The position numbers and the translations under genes are program-made. From Paludisphaera soli (GTDB taxonomy: Bacteria > Planctomycetota > Planctomycetia > Isosphaerales > Isosphaeraceae), in assembly GCF_011064595.1 (NCBI RefSeq), contig NZ_JAALJI010000002.1, forward strand, positions 539,028 to 603,027: 64,000 nucleotides of DNA, given 5' to 3'. How positions within the stretch are numbered: the stretch's first letter is position 1; every line of letters begins with the position of its first letter. Below the pieces are notes generated by a model, which ran no database searches, was not told the origin of the DNA, and worked only from the letters and a program-made list of their open reading frames with translations. This document shows, in pieces, positions 17,521 to 26,565 of this stretch.

Positions 17521-17790
17521 TCAGGCCGACCTCGGGGAAGGGAGGAGCCCTTCCCTGCGATAGCGCAACAACTCCTGGTGGCTCAGGACCCAAGCCGGAT
17601 GCGCCCCCCTGCCCGACCGCCGCTTCTGGGCCTCGAGGCGGCCCAGGCGGCAATGCTCCCTCACGGTGAACTCGGCCTTGCCGATCAGCCTGCCGAACTC
17701 GCCGGTGGAGTACCAATCCTTGATCGTCTCCCGCTGGAGGATCATGTCCAACTTCTGTTCGATCCGCTCCAGCCGCTCGTCCCCGGTCAT
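17521..17790 (-). CDS. Excisionase-like helix-turn-helix protein
   Basis: 89-residue protein. A short N-terminal helix (ERLERIEQKLDMIL) is followed by a MerR/Xis-type winged-helix domain: YSTGEFGRLIGKAEFTVREHCRLGRLEAQKR (about 27-57), then a wing and VLSHQELLRYRREGLLP. This pattern of helix-turn-helix plus R-x-G-R-L is typical of excisionase-family DNA-binding proteins of planctomycete elements. The ATG has GGAG about 8 bp upstream. It lies 0.9 kb from the tRNA-adjacent integrase on the opposite strand, consistent with a recombination directionality factor, though it could be another small regulator. Confidence 0.75.
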   Translation of the reverse strand: MTGDERLERIEQKLDMILQRETIKDWYSTGEFGRLIGKAEFTVREHCRLGRLEAQKRRSGRGAHPAWVLSHQELLRYRREGLLPSPRSA

Positions 17791-18310
17791 GGCTCGCTCC
17801 GTTCATGTCGCATATCTCGGGACGCCCCCCGCCCCTTCGCCCGGCGGCCCGTCGGCGCCCCCGATCTCGATCACCTTTATCCCCGGAGGCCGCACGCCGC
17901 ACCAAGGGCGATTTCGGGCTGAACGAGGCCAGATCGGTCGTAGGCTCGGTCGCACGATGGATCAACGGCCGTCGCGGCCGCCCGTGGCCGCGTTGCCTAT
18001 CGGGATGACGCACGTGCCGGGCTGCCCCTCACGCCCCCCGACGCCCCGCCGCTCGGCCCAGGAGCGTACGTCCGTCGGCGACGCCGAAGTTTCGCTCGAG
18101 CGCCGCCGCGGGTTCCGCCGAACGGCTCGCCATGTCGAAGCCTCTCGACCCGCCTCGAGTCGCCCGCTCGCCCGAGCCTCCGCCGCCGAGATACGTGGAG
18201 CCGGAGCGGTCTCGCCGGCCGTCTCCGCACGCGGACCTCCCGTCCGGCGGAGCCCGGGGGCGAGCGGATCGTCCAACGCTGGACCAAGGTCCCGATTGAT
18301 GAGCCCTGAC

Positions 18311-18350
18311 GGAGAGGTCGGCCGGTCCTGCCGTCCACCTCGACCTCTCC
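18311..18350. repeat. Inverted repeat, 10-bp stem
   Basis: GGAGAGGTCG and its exact complement CGACCTCTCC are separated by 20 bp, 52 bp before the dispersed palindrome at 18402. It could fold in RNA or serve as a protein-binding dyad; no adjacent gene explains it. Confidence 0.5.
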
Positions 18351-18401
18351 GCCCCTCGGCCTCAAACCTCCGTCGTCGGGCACGCCCGACTCTCTCCCCG
18401 A

Positions 18402-18417
18402 TGAATCACGTAATTCA
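18402..18417. repeat. Dispersed palindrome, copy 1
   Basis: TGAATCACGTAATTCA, one mismatch from the consensus TGAATSNYGNGATTCA found nine times in this window, always outside genes. It lies in an otherwise GC-rich stretch about 0.6 kb upstream of the excisionase-like gene. Confidence 0.75.
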
Positions 18418-19756
18418 CGAGTTGAGAGTCGTGCAACGAGGCTGGGAAGAGGTAGGGCTGGTAGGTGGACCAATCGCGATACGTCTTGGTCATGCCACCC
18501 TCGGACCGGGCTGGTACCTATCGGGGGACGGGCCTCGGCATTCTTCGAAAGTCATCGGCCAAAGGCGATACTCGGACCGTCTCCTAGGCGACGGCCGACC
18601 CGTCCCGGTTCCGCCACACGAATTCCGAGCGTCCCGACTATGGGCAGGCGTGGGACTGGAGGTCCAACCGTCCGTCATCGTGTCGCCCCGTTAAGTCGCA
18701 GCGGGATGTCGCGTTTCCGCGTCCGCATGGCCCGCTCCCCTGGGAGCGAGGGTGCGCCTCCGTTCGGCTGCTCACGTCCGGGGACGGGGCCGCCGCGGCG
18801 ATGGGGCCGTCTCGGCGAAGGGTGGCGTCCCGGAGGAGGATGCGTCCGCAGCCGTGCCCGGCGACGACGTCATTCGCTCCCATCGGAAGGCAGGCGAGCT
18901 GGCCGAGGCCCAGAATGCCAGGGGCGGACGACGCTCCCCTTCCGGTCGAGGGAGGACCGGTTCGGCGAGGAGCAGCATCGATTCCAGCGTAGCCGACCCG
19001 GTCCGGCCGATCGCTCTTCGGCTTCACACGCCAGCCGTGCGACTCCGCAGGACGCGAGAGGAGGTGTCGCATGAGCTGGACCTGAGCGGGGCCGTGGTCG
19101 GTTCGGCCCGCGACGCCTGCACTCGACCTCGCAAACGTGCCCGAACTTCGGATCCGGACGATCCGAGAGGGGGGCCCGCCCCGAAGATCGGGGAGGTCGG
19201 TGGAGAGTCGGAGGAATTTATCCCGCCCGAGCGGCCCCTCGGGCCGCCCCCCCTCCTCGTCTCCGCTTAATCCGCGGTGGAATCGCGTCATCGGGAAACG
19301 GGGCCGTTAGACCCTCCACTTGCTTCGCGACGGCATCCGCGGCCCGAACGCCGCGTGGTGGGGGCAAATCGCCGACCATGGACTCGGCAGGAAAGGGAGC
19401 TCCGGGCCGAGGTCCCTCCTTCCCCCGTCGGAATGGCCGAGGGGCCGGGCGTCCCCGGCCGGGGCTCGCGGCTCGGGCGGGCCGGCCCCTCTTCGCGGCG
19501 TTCCCCGCCGCCTGGGGCCGCGTGCGTCCGGGGGCCGCTCGGCGTGGCGGTCGGCCCCTCCCCGCCTTCGCGAAGGCCGCCCGGCGTTGCCCCGCGACGC
19601 GACGTCCGCACGCCCGAGCCGCTCTGGCGAGGGCTCGCCGGCCGGCATCTCGGCCCCGGCGAGTGCTCGCCTGTCACCGACAGACCCGCACGAGCCCGGA
19701 CGCTCGCCGGGCCGCCGGCCCGGGACCGGACCGGGCCGACTTCCAGGAGCCGCCCC

Positions 19757-20494
19757 ATGTCGAATCGCCTCGAAATCCTGGCGTCCGCCCCCGGCCCCGC
19801 CGCCGCCCGCCCCCCGCTGCTCTGCCGGGGGAATGCGAAACTGGGGCGGGAGCTGATCTGGAGCTTCTCGATCCCCGCGGTCGCCTCCTGCCCCGGGTCC
19901 ACCCCGGCCTGCCGGGCGGCCTGCTACGCCCGCTCGGGCCGCTTCGCGTTCCCGTCCGTGAAGGGCCGCCACGCCCGGAACCTGGCCCGGGCCGAGCGCC
20001 CCGGCTTCGTCGCCGACCTGGTCGATCAGGTCCGCCGCGACTTCGTCCGCGTGGTCCGCGTGCACGGCTCGGGCGACTTCCACTCGGCGGGCTACGTCGG
20101 CCGCTGGGCCGAGGCCGCGCGGATCTGCCGCTCGACCGTCTTCTACGCCTACACGCGGTCCTGGAGGGTCCCGGAGATCCGCGGGGCGTTGGCGGACTTC
20201 GCCGGCCTGCCCAACGTGCGGCTGTGGTACTCCGGCGACCGCGACTCCGGCCCCCCGCCCCGCGACCCGGGCGTCCGGACGGCCTGGATGATCGGGCCGG
20301 GCGAGCCGACCGGCTCGGTCCCGGCGACGGCCGACCTGGCCTTCCGCGTCCGCCGGTCGGGGCCGCTCAAGCGGGCCAACGGAGTGCTCGTCTGCCCGTA
20401 CGAGCAGGCGGTCCCGAGGTCCTGCCCGCCGATCACCTGCGAACGCTGCCGCATCTGCTTCGACAGGCCGCCGCGCCCGCCGGCCCGGCCCTGA
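19757..20494 (+). CDS. GP88-like (phage gene product 88 domain) protein
   Basis: 245-residue protein resembling the 'gene product 88' domain of actinobacteriophages, found sporadically in bacterial elements. Seen: GNAKLGRELIWSFSIPA (about 26-42), the cysteine cluster CPGSTPACRAACYARSGRF (about 45-63), a histidine/aspartate motif RVHGSGDFHSAGYV (about 95-108), and a C-terminal cysteine set (CPYEQAVPRSCPPITCERC...C). The many ordered cysteines suggest a metal-binding or iron-sulfur protein; no activity is established. ATG 19757 has AGGAG upstream. It stands alone between gene-poor stretches, consistent with phage-derived or mobile-element cargo. Confidence 0.7.
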   Translation: MSNRLEILASAPGPAAARPPLLCRGNAKLGRELIWSFSIPAVASCPGSTPACRAACYARSGRFAFPSVKGRHARNLARAERPGFVADLVDQVRRDFVRVVRVHGSGDFHSAGYVGRWAEAARICRSTVFYAYTRSWRVPEIRGALADFAGLPNVRLWYSGDRDSGPPPRDPGVRTAWMIGPGEPTGSVPATADLAFRVRRSGPLKRANGVLVCPYEQAVPRSCPPITCERCRICFDRPPRPPARP

Positions 20495-20984
20495 CCCGCC
20501 GAGATCTTCCATAGTCGTCCGGCGGGGTTTCGGCCCGCGGCGGCCGGATCCTTCCCAGCCCCACCGCCCCCCTGGAGTTCGACGGCCTGACGTCGACGAC
20601 GCCGACCGTCGGGCGGCGGCCGGGGGGGACGGCGGGCTCGGGAGCACTGCACGGCGGTCGTTTTTTTAGCTCCCGCGAGATGAAGGGGCGGATCCCTCTC
20701 GACGCGGACGCCGCTTGGGACTTCGCCGGCGAGCTCCGACGCGAGCGGCCCGGGCCGCTCGGAATCGAGCGGCGGCGGGCCGTCCCGGAGAGGGCGCGAC
20801 ATGGACGGTCGCGGCGTCCTACGCCGGCTCGGGCGCCGGACGAGCGGCCCGAGTTTCGTGAATCTCGGGATTCACTCCAGGGCATGTCAGTCATCATTTT
20901 CAGATCATCACATCGAGGCTGGACTCGCTCGAAGAGGGCAGGTCAGCGACGGTCGGCCCCCGTCGCCGGCCAGCACGGGCGCGT
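20495..20984. other. Intergenic stretch with T-tract and palindrome
   Basis: 490 bp between the convergent GP88-like gene and the first sulfatase. It contains a T7 tract at 20661-20667 behind GC-rich sequence, a possible weak terminator for the GP88-like gene, and the dispersed palindrome at 20859-20874. No gene seen. Confidence 0.5.
20859..20874. repeat. Dispersed palindrome, copy 2
   Basis: TGAATCTCGGGATTCA; the dyad extends one base each side as GTGAATC...GATTCAC. It lies 111 bp beyond the stop of the leftward sulfatase gene. Confidence 0.8.
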
Positions 20985-22607
20985 TCAGGGGTTGGTCAGG
21001 TTCGGCGACCACACCCCGGGGCGAATCTCGGGCGTCTGGCCGGACGGGGGGAACGTCGTCTTCACGGCGGCGTGCAACTGCTGCGACAGTTCCTCGACTT
21101 GGGCCGCGTGCTCCGTCTTCTCGGCGAGATTCGTCAGCTCGCGCGGATCCGCGTCATGGTCGTACAGCTCGCAGCCCTTGCGGCCTTCGTCCCATTCGGT
21201 GTATCGCCAGCGAGGTGTCCGAATGCTGTAGCCGAAGAAGCGACCGGCGGGGCCCTGCCCTCCGGCCGCATTCTGACCTCCGCCCGCACCCGGGTCGCCC
21301 AGCGGACGCCGAACTCCTCCAACGCCCTCGCCGGCGCCCGCGTCCCGTCGTCCGTCCGCGACGGCTCCCGGCGCTCCGCCCGGTCGCGGGCCGGCCCCGC
21401 CGCGGGAGACCTGGGTGAGAGCCCAGCCTCGTCCCACGGCGTCGGGGTCCTTGAGGATCGGCACGAGGCTCTGGCCCTGGAGGTCGGCGGGACGTTCGAC
21501 GCCGCTCAGCTCGGTGAGGGTCGGATAGAGATCGATCAGGGAGACGGGGGTCTTCGCAACCCGGCCCTTGGTCGCCAAGCCCGGCGCGACGATCAGGAGC
21601 GGCACGCGGGCGCTCTCCTCGAAGAGGCTCATCTTCTGCCATAGCCCGTGCTCGCCGACGAGATAGCCGTGGTCGCTGGTGAACACGATGATCGTGTTTT
21701 CGGCGAGCCCCAGACGGTCCAGCGCGTCGATCACGCGACCGACCTGGGCGTCCATGAAGCTGATGCTGGCGTTGTAGGCCTGCCGCGCCTGGCGGCGTTT
21801 CGCATCGTCGAAGTCGTCCCGATCCCGCCTGCCGCCGGGGCGCGCGGGGGCGGGTATGTCGGCCAAGTCCTCCTCCACGCCCTGGACGACTGGCATCTCC
21901 GACTCGGGATGGAGGTCGAAGTACGGCCTCGGCGCGACGTAAGGCGTATGCGGCCGGAAGAATCCTACGGCGAGGAAGAACGGACGATCGTTCCGCCTGG
22001 CGCACCGCTCGAGGACCCATTCGGCGTCGTCCGCCATGAGGCCGTCGGTGTGCTCGCGGTCCCCCTTCGGCGAGGCGTACCAGCTGAGCGTCCCCCCGAA
22101 CTGGCCGGGCGTCAGGGAATAGATCTGAGGCTCCTCCTCCAGCCGGTCGACGCCCGCCGGGTTCAGCTCCAGCTCCCAACTCCCGGGATCGTCGTGGCCG
22201 TTCGTGCCGACCGACATGGGCACGTTGTAGTGGTAGAGCTTGCCGATCCGCGCGGCGAAGTAGCCGGAGTTTCGGAAAGCCTGGGGCAGGCTCCGGTGCG
22301 AGGGGATCGTCTGCCGGAAGATCTGCCCGTTGGTCAGGATGCCCGTGCTATTGGGATAGAGCCCCGTGAGGAAGGAATTCCGGCTCGGGCCGCAGAGCGG
22401 GAACGCGCAGTACGCGGCGTCGAACCGGACGCCCCGGGCCGCGAGCTTGTCGAGGTTCGGCGTCTTCGCGAGCGGATCGCCGTATGCGCCGATCAGGTTG
22501 TTGAGGTCGTCAGAGACGATGAACAGGACGTTCGGCCGCCGCTCCTCGGCGGACACGGGACCGGCCGTCAGGCACAACAGGGCGAGCGAAAGCCAGCTTC
22601 TTCGCAT
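20985..22607 (-). CDS. Secreted sulfatase, iduronate-2-sulfatase-like
   Basis: 540-residue type I sulfatase hydrolysing sulfate esters, probably on sulfated polysaccharides outside the cytoplasm. A Sec signal peptide (about residues 1-20, ending PVSA) is followed by the metal-binding Asp pair (VSDDLNN, 33-34) and the formylglycine motif CGPSR with Cys72. HTPYVAPRPYF, FTSDHGYLVGEHG and the C-terminal WRYTEWDEG...ELYDHDADP segment are typical of iduronate-2-sulfatase-like members. The ATG at 22605-22607 is chosen for the signal peptide. An unusual Gly/Ala/Arg-rich insertion of about 50 residues (about 400-450) interrupts a normally short loop. A formylglycine-generating enzyme is required but not encoded here. 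It lies downstream of DUF1559 copy 1. Confidence 0.9.
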   Translation of the reverse strand: MRRSWLSLALLCLTAGPVSAEERRPNVLFIVSDDLNNLIGAYGDPLAKTPNLDKLAARGVRFDAAYCAFPLCGPSRNSFLTGLYPNSTGILTNGQIFRQTIPSHRSLPQAFRNSGYFAARIGKLYHYNVPMSVGTNGHDDPGSWELELNPAGVDRLEEEPQIYSLTPGQFGGTLSWYASPKGDREHTDGLMADDAEWVLERCARRNDRPFFLAVGFFRPHTPYVAPRPYFDLHPESEMPVVQGVEEDLADIPAPARPGGRRDRDDFDDAKRRQARQAYNASISFMDAQVGRVIDALDRLGLAENTIIVFTSDHGYLVGEHGLWQKMSLFEESARVPLLIVAPGLATKGRVAKTPVSLIDLYPTLTELSGVERPADLQGQSLVPILKDPDAVGRGWALTQVSRGGAGPRPGGAPGAVADGRRDAGAGEGVGGVRRPLGDPGAGGGQNAAGGQGPAGRFFGYSIRTPRWRYTEWDEGRKGCELYDHDADPRELTNLAEKTEHAAQVEELSQQLHAAVKTTFPPSGQTPEIRPGVWSPNLTNP

Positions 22608-22841
22608 AGGGGAGGACTCCGGTAGGCGGCTGCATCCAGGACCGGCGGCGTCATGTAGGACGCCACAACCTATCGCGTTCCGAGCCGAGGCCGGAACCCA
22701 TGTGATTTTGGGCGGGAGGCCCGGACGACCCGGCGACGAACAACCGGGACGGGCGACGGATCTCTCGCGCCCGGGACCCATCGGGGAGATCACCGGGACT
22801 CATCCGTCGCGGGTCGTCCAGCTTCCGTGTGGGATCGATCC

Positions 22842-23993
22842 TCAATAGGCGTCGGAGCTGATCACTTCGCCGCCGGCCCTGGTCCCGAGCGCCCAGTAGG
22901 TCCGAAGGTCGATGGTGCTCTTGATGAAGCGGACGCTGCCGTCGGCGAAGGTGTAGTTGGATCCCCCCGAATGGTTGCTGGTCGAGTTGACGAACCCCGA
23001 GAGCCCCCACGTAAACAGGGGGTCCGCCTGGCACGAGTTGAAGGCGTATTGCGGATTGTTGGGCGGCGCGATCGTGTTGAAGAGCGTCGTGCCCAGGTAG
23101 CCGGCTTGCCACGTGGCCCCGCTGAAACTGGACCCCACGGACCTATCGGTCGTGCCCACATTAGCCCGGGCGTACGCGCCGCAGGCCGCGAGGGCCTGGA
23201 CGACTTGCGGGTAAAGCGGGCTGGCGTCGAGAGAGACCACGCCGGCGACCTCGGACACTCTCCCGAAGCTGGCGCGACGCGGGTCGGCGACCGCCGGCCC
23301 AATTCCACCCACCAGGCGCTCGGAGTAAGCGATGGTGTTGGACAGGCCATCGGTCACGCTCGCCACGTTGTAGGCGGGGACGCCATGCACGATCGGGTTG
23401 TCAAAGCCGAAGATGCCCGTCGTCCGTTGGCTCACCACGGTCTGTTGCACGGCCCCGATCGCCTCGACGGTCGTCCCCGTGCTGCCTACGTAGTTGCAGT
23501 TGAAATTCATCCTCTGTGCCTCCAGGACCGTGGGGGAGAGGCCGTCGGAGGGGCAGAGGAACAATTTCAAGGGCGTGAAGAGGATCGTGGAATTGGTGTA
23601 GTAGGCCTGGTTCAGCGCCTGGGCCGGGGCGAAACTGAAGTTGATCGCGTTGTAGACCGGCGCCTGCTCCAGGTGGTGGAGTACTTGTGCGTGGATGCTC
23701 CACGGGTTGCCCCCGTAGTTGGGGCCGGGCGTGGTCTTGGCCCAAGACTGGCCGATGGGGAACGAGCCGATCGAGGAGTGGTAGTTGTGCAGTGCGAGCC
23801 CGAACTGCTTGAGGTTGTTGACGCAGTGGATCCGTCGGGCGGCCTCGCGGGCCGACTGGACGGCGGGCAGCAGCAGGGCGATGAGCACGGCGATGATGGC
23901 GATGACCACCAGCAGCTCGATCAGGGTGAAGGCGTGGAGGCGCGACCGAGCGTCGACCTTTCGCAACTGGTCGTCGCGATGCAATATCGGCAT
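22842..23993 (-). CDS. DUF1559 prepilin-like protein, copy 1
   Basis: 383-residue protein with a type IV prepilin-like N-terminus ([34 protein letters not shown]), a single membrane helix for pseudopilin-type processing, and the planctomycete-specific DUF1559 C-terminal domain ([10 protein letters not shown] and [14 protein letters not shown]). The family is hugely expanded in Planctomycetota; its role in the envelope or secretion is unknown. I prefer the ATG at 23991-23993 because GGAGA sits 5-7 bp upstream; an in-frame ATG four codons earlier lies in a hairpin. It is near-identical over most of its length to the copy at 29991-31142, and both are upstream of a sulfatase gene. Confidence 0.9.
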   Translation of the reverse strand: MPILHRDDQLRKVDARSRLHAFTLIELLVVIAIIAVLIALLLPAVQSAREAARRIHCVNNLKQFGLALHNYHSSIGSFPIGQSWAKTTPGPNYGGNPWSIHAQVLHHLEQAPVYNAINFSFAPAQALNQAYYTNSTILFTPLKLFLCPSDGLSPTVLEAQRMNFNCNYVGSTGTTVEAIGAVQQTVVSQRTTGIFGFDNPIVHGVPAYNVASVTDGLSNTIAYSERLVGGIGPAVADPRRASFGRVSEVAGVVSLDASPLYPQVVQALAACGAYARANVGTTDRSVGSSFSGATWQAGYLGTTLFNTIAPPNNPQYAFNSCQADPLFTWGLSGFVNSTSNHSGGSNYTFADGSVRFIKSTIDLRTYWALGTRAGGEVISSDAY

Positions 23994-23997
23994 GTAA

Positions 23998-24011
23998 GTC
24001 TCCATAGAGAC
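23998..24011 (-). promoter_or_regulatory. Hairpin over the ribosome-binding site, DUF1559 copy 1
   Basis: On the sense strand GTCTC-TATG-GAGAC forms a 5-bp stem that contains the GGAG ribosome-binding site of the preferred start and an alternative ATG in its loop. The same hairpin is present before copy 2 (31147-31160), suggesting a conserved translational control element. Confidence 0.45.
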
Positions 24012-24373
24012 CGGACGCCTCCGGCTGGCGCGGTCGGCGATATCCGGGGGTTCGACTCAACACACCTCTCGTCGACGAGTCGGCATCAACCGGGCGGGGA
24101 GGAGGCGGGAGGATCCTCGTCCATGGGGTTGCGATTCTGCTCAGACTCGGAGGAACCTGTCAAGGGGAATGCCTATTATTCCTATAGGGTTTCCACAGCC
24201 CGCTTGCGTCAGCCCAAGAGACGGCTTGAGCTGCCCACAGAGACCGGACAATCGCACGCGAGGATTCGGATGCGATTGCCCCTGCCCCTATGTTGTCGCC
24301 GGGGTCGATTCACCCTTCTTGGGCCTAGAAGCTCTCTCGGCCGGTCCGACTCCCCAGGGTGCCCCTGATTAGT
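24006..24373 (-). other. Leader and promoter region of DUF1559 copy 1
   Basis: 368 bp between the sulfite oxidase-like gene and DUF1559 copy 1, holding the 5' leader, which is conserved with copy 2 for about 90 bp from the start codon, the promoter at 24134-24163, and AT-richer sequence upstream. No gene seen. Confidence 0.55.
24134..24163 (-). promoter_or_regulatory. Promoter of DUF1559 copy 1
   Basis: Reading leftward, TTGACA (24163-24158), an 18-bp spacer and CAGAAT (24139-24134) form a sigma-70-like promoter. The same boxes with the same spacing stand before copy 2. Transcription from here would give a leader of roughly 130 nt. Confidence 0.6.
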
Positions 24374-25615
24374 TCAGGCCACGGTGACCGGGTGGCCGGC
24401 GATGGCCGAGAAGAGATAGCCCTGGCTGTTGTAGGGCACGGTCAGCGGTTGGGCGTTGCCCTGGTCGTCCACGGCGCGGGCCTTGAGGACGTACTTCCCG
24501 GGTCGCGCCGCCCATGGGATCTGCCATTCCGCCCAGGCTTGGTGGCCGTTGCCGCCCGGCTTCAACGCGGCTCGGATGTACGTGTCCCCGCCATTGAAGC
24601 TGACTTCCACGAGGGCGATCGAACCCTCGGCCGACCACGAGCGGCCGGTGATGAGGTTGAGGCCCGGCCTGAGGGAGGCCGGGAACGGCAGTTCGAACGC
24701 GCTCTTGATGGTCTGCGTCGTGAGGATCGGCTGTCCGGGGTAGTCGTCCTCGTTGCCGAAGAATCGGTACTGCGTGGTGTTCCACGCCGTGAACACAGGC
24801 TCCTCGGAGACCGTGACGCGGCCGAGCCACTTGACGTTCGCGATCCCGATCCAGCCCGGCACCAGCAGCCGCGCCGGGAAGCCGTGGTCGGGCGGGAGCA
24901 GCTCGCCGTTCAGGCCGTAGGCGACGAGCAAGTCGTCGGCGAGCGCGCGGCCGATGGGGATCGGTCGTCGAACGTGTCCGCTGGCGCCGACCTCGTCGTC
25001 GAGCCCCTCCGGCAAGACGTCCACCGCCGTCGGCTTGACCCCGGCCAGCTCCAGCAGCGTCGACAGCCTCACGCCGGTCCATTCGCCGACCCCGATGGCT
25101 CCGAGGAGCCATGCGGTCCCGGCCACCGCCTGGCCCTGCTGGCCGGCGAAGAAGCTGCGGCCGTTCCCGGCGCATTCGATCGCGCGAGTCAGCCTTTCCG
25201 TCGGGAGCGAGATCAGATCGTCCAGCGTGAACGTCCTGGGCCTGGCGACGCCTCCTCCCTCGACGCTCAGCGACCAGGTCTCGGCGTCGATCAGCGGCGT
25301 GCTGGTGTGGTTGCGGACGAAGAACAGGGACGCGGGCGTGAGATACCCGCGGCCCTTGAACGCGTGGAAGAGGGTCTCGCGATTCGTCCCCAGGATCCTG
25401 AACTTGTCCGGCGGCGTCGGCTTGACGATCGTGGCCGGCGCCTGCGCGAAACCGCGCGAGGGCAAGCTCCCGAACGCGGACGCGCCCGCCGCCAGGCCGG
25501 CGAGCGTCCTGACGACCTGGCGCCGTGTCTGGCCGGTGGCGTGTCGACGCTTCCAGACTTCCATCTCGAAACGCTCGCGATCGTAGTCCTGCTCGTTCTT
25601 GAACGCGTTGTTCAT
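24374..25615 (-). CDS. Tat-exported sulfite oxidase-family molybdopterin oxidoreductase
   Basis: 413-residue molybdoenzyme of the sulfite oxidase fold, probably oxidising sulfite to sulfate in the periplasm or paryphoplasm. A twin-arginine signal (TRRQVVRTLAGLAAG, RR at 31-32) precedes the Moco domain, with the molybdenum-ligand Cys148 in AIECAGNGRSFF and a DHGFPARLLVPGWIGIANVKWL motif, then the Mo-co dimerisation domain (about 290-413). No heme domain is fused, so an external cytochrome is needed. It sits among sulfatase genes, suggesting detoxification of sulfite from sulfur compounds, although sulfatases themselves release sulfate; the link is an inference. SoxC-like sulfane dehydrogenase is an alternative. 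Confidence 0.85.
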   Translation of the reverse strand: MNNAFKNEQDYDRERFEMEVWKRRHATGQTRRQVVRTLAGLAAGASAFGSLPSRGFAQAPATIVKPTPPDKFRILGTNRETLFHAFKGRGYLTPASLFFVRNHTSTPLIDAETWSLSVEGGGVARPRTFTLDDLISLPTERLTRAIECAGNGRSFFAGQQGQAVAGTAWLLGAIGVGEWTGVRLSTLLELAGVKPTAVDVLPEGLDDEVGASGHVRRPIPIGRALADDLLVAYGLNGELLPPDHGFPARLLVPGWIGIANVKWLGRVTVSEEPVFTAWNTTQYRFFGNEDDYPGQPILTTQTIKSAFELPFPASLRPGLNLITGRSWSAEGSIALVEVSFNGGDTYIRAALKPGGNGHQAWAEWQIPWAARPGKYVLKARAVDDQGNAQPLTVPYNSQGYLFSAIAGHPVTVA

Positions 25616-25670
25616 ATGAGTCGCCGGGGTTGAGACTTGAGCGAACGGGCGATCGGCCGTGTCGAAGGAT

Positions 25671-26384
25671 TCATGACGAGCGATTTGGGGCGAGACGCCG
25701 TCGAAGCGCCGTCGCGCCGATCAAACCCGTGGCCAGCAGTGCGGCGGCCCCGGGCTCCGGGACGACCGTGTACGCCTGGATGGTGATCGTCGACGCCGCG
25801 GCGTCGTCCGGCCCGATATATTCGAGGACCTTGACCACCAGCAGATTCGTCCCGGCCGAGATCGGGTCGAAGGTAAAGCCCGCAAGCTTGGAGCCCAGGT
25901 TGACCCGAAGGCCGCCCACCGGTTCTGAGGCGGCGTCGTCGTAGATCAGGCCGTCGCTCCACCGCCAGCCGGGGGTGAGGATCTCCTGATACCAATTCGA
26001 GAGCGTGAAGTCCCCGACCCCGATTGTGAGGAACTCCAGGACGAAGAAGGCGTCGCCCGTCCGCAGATTGCGCGACCCGTCCTCGAAGGCCAGTTCCTGG
26101 GTCCAGCGGCCGGCATCCAGGCTGGGCGAGATTTCCAGATGTGTCGGCGTGACGGGGTCGCTCAGGTCGGCGATCAGCCACGCGGCGTAATCGTCCTGAT
26201 AGGTGAATCGGCCGACGGCCCCGCCAGCGAGGTTCGAACCGACCGAGATCGGGCCCGCGGAAGCGGGTTGCAAGCCGAGCGCGGCGAAGAGGCAGGCGAG
26301 AAGCAGGTGTCCGACGTATCGCCTCGTCTGACGCGGCGGATCGGCCCGACCTTCCGCCCTAGAGCTAAATAAACGCGTGGTCAT
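25671..26384 (-). CDS. PEP-CTERM sorting-domain protein
   Basis: 237-residue exported protein. A signal peptide (LLLACLFAALGLQPASA, cleaved near residue 45) leads into a beta-rich domain of unknown function, ending with the sorting signal VPEPGAAALLATGLIGATALRRR (PEP motif, hydrophobic helix, Arg tail), which is recognised by exosortase and usually associated with exopolysaccharide. The ATG at 26382-26384 is chosen because the signal peptide follows; the frame continues upstream without protein character. Its neighbours are a sulfite oxidase and sulfatases, suggesting a surface role in polysaccharide handling. No exosortase gene lies in the window. Confidence 0.8.
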   Translation of the reverse strand: MTTRLFSSRAEGRADPPRQTRRYVGHLLLACLFAALGLQPASAGPISVGSNLAGGAVGRFTYQDDYAAWLIADLSDPVTPTHLEISPSLDAGRWTQELAFEDGSRNLRTGDAFFVLEFLTIGVGDFTLSNWYQEILTPGWRWSDGLIYDDAASEPVGGLRVNLGSKLAGFTFDPISAGTNLLVVKVLEYIGPDDAAASTITIQAYTVVPEPGAAALLATGLIGATALRRRLAPNRSS

Positions 26385-26565
26385 AATTTGAATTCTCTCG
26401 AATGATTGGACCTGTCTCGATGGCGGGACGGGTCGCGTGGAGATCGACGTGGAGCCTCTCGAGGCCCCGCATGCCGGCAGTACGAGGCACGCGTGCCCGT
26501 CCGCTCGCGCGGAGCCCACGACGCCGAGGGTCGCCGTCGGCCCGGGACTAGGTTTGCGGGCTTCG

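Larger units (their letters stand above)
17791..19756. other. Gene-poor stretch with palindromic repeat and long stem-loop
   Basis: About 2 kb without a supportable gene. It holds a perfect 10-bp inverted repeat (GGAGAGGTCG at 18311-18320 with CGACCTCTCC at 18341-18350) and one copy of the dispersed palindrome at 18402-18417. Long open frames on both strands are GC-bias artefacts with arginine/proline-rich translations. Confidence 0.5.
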
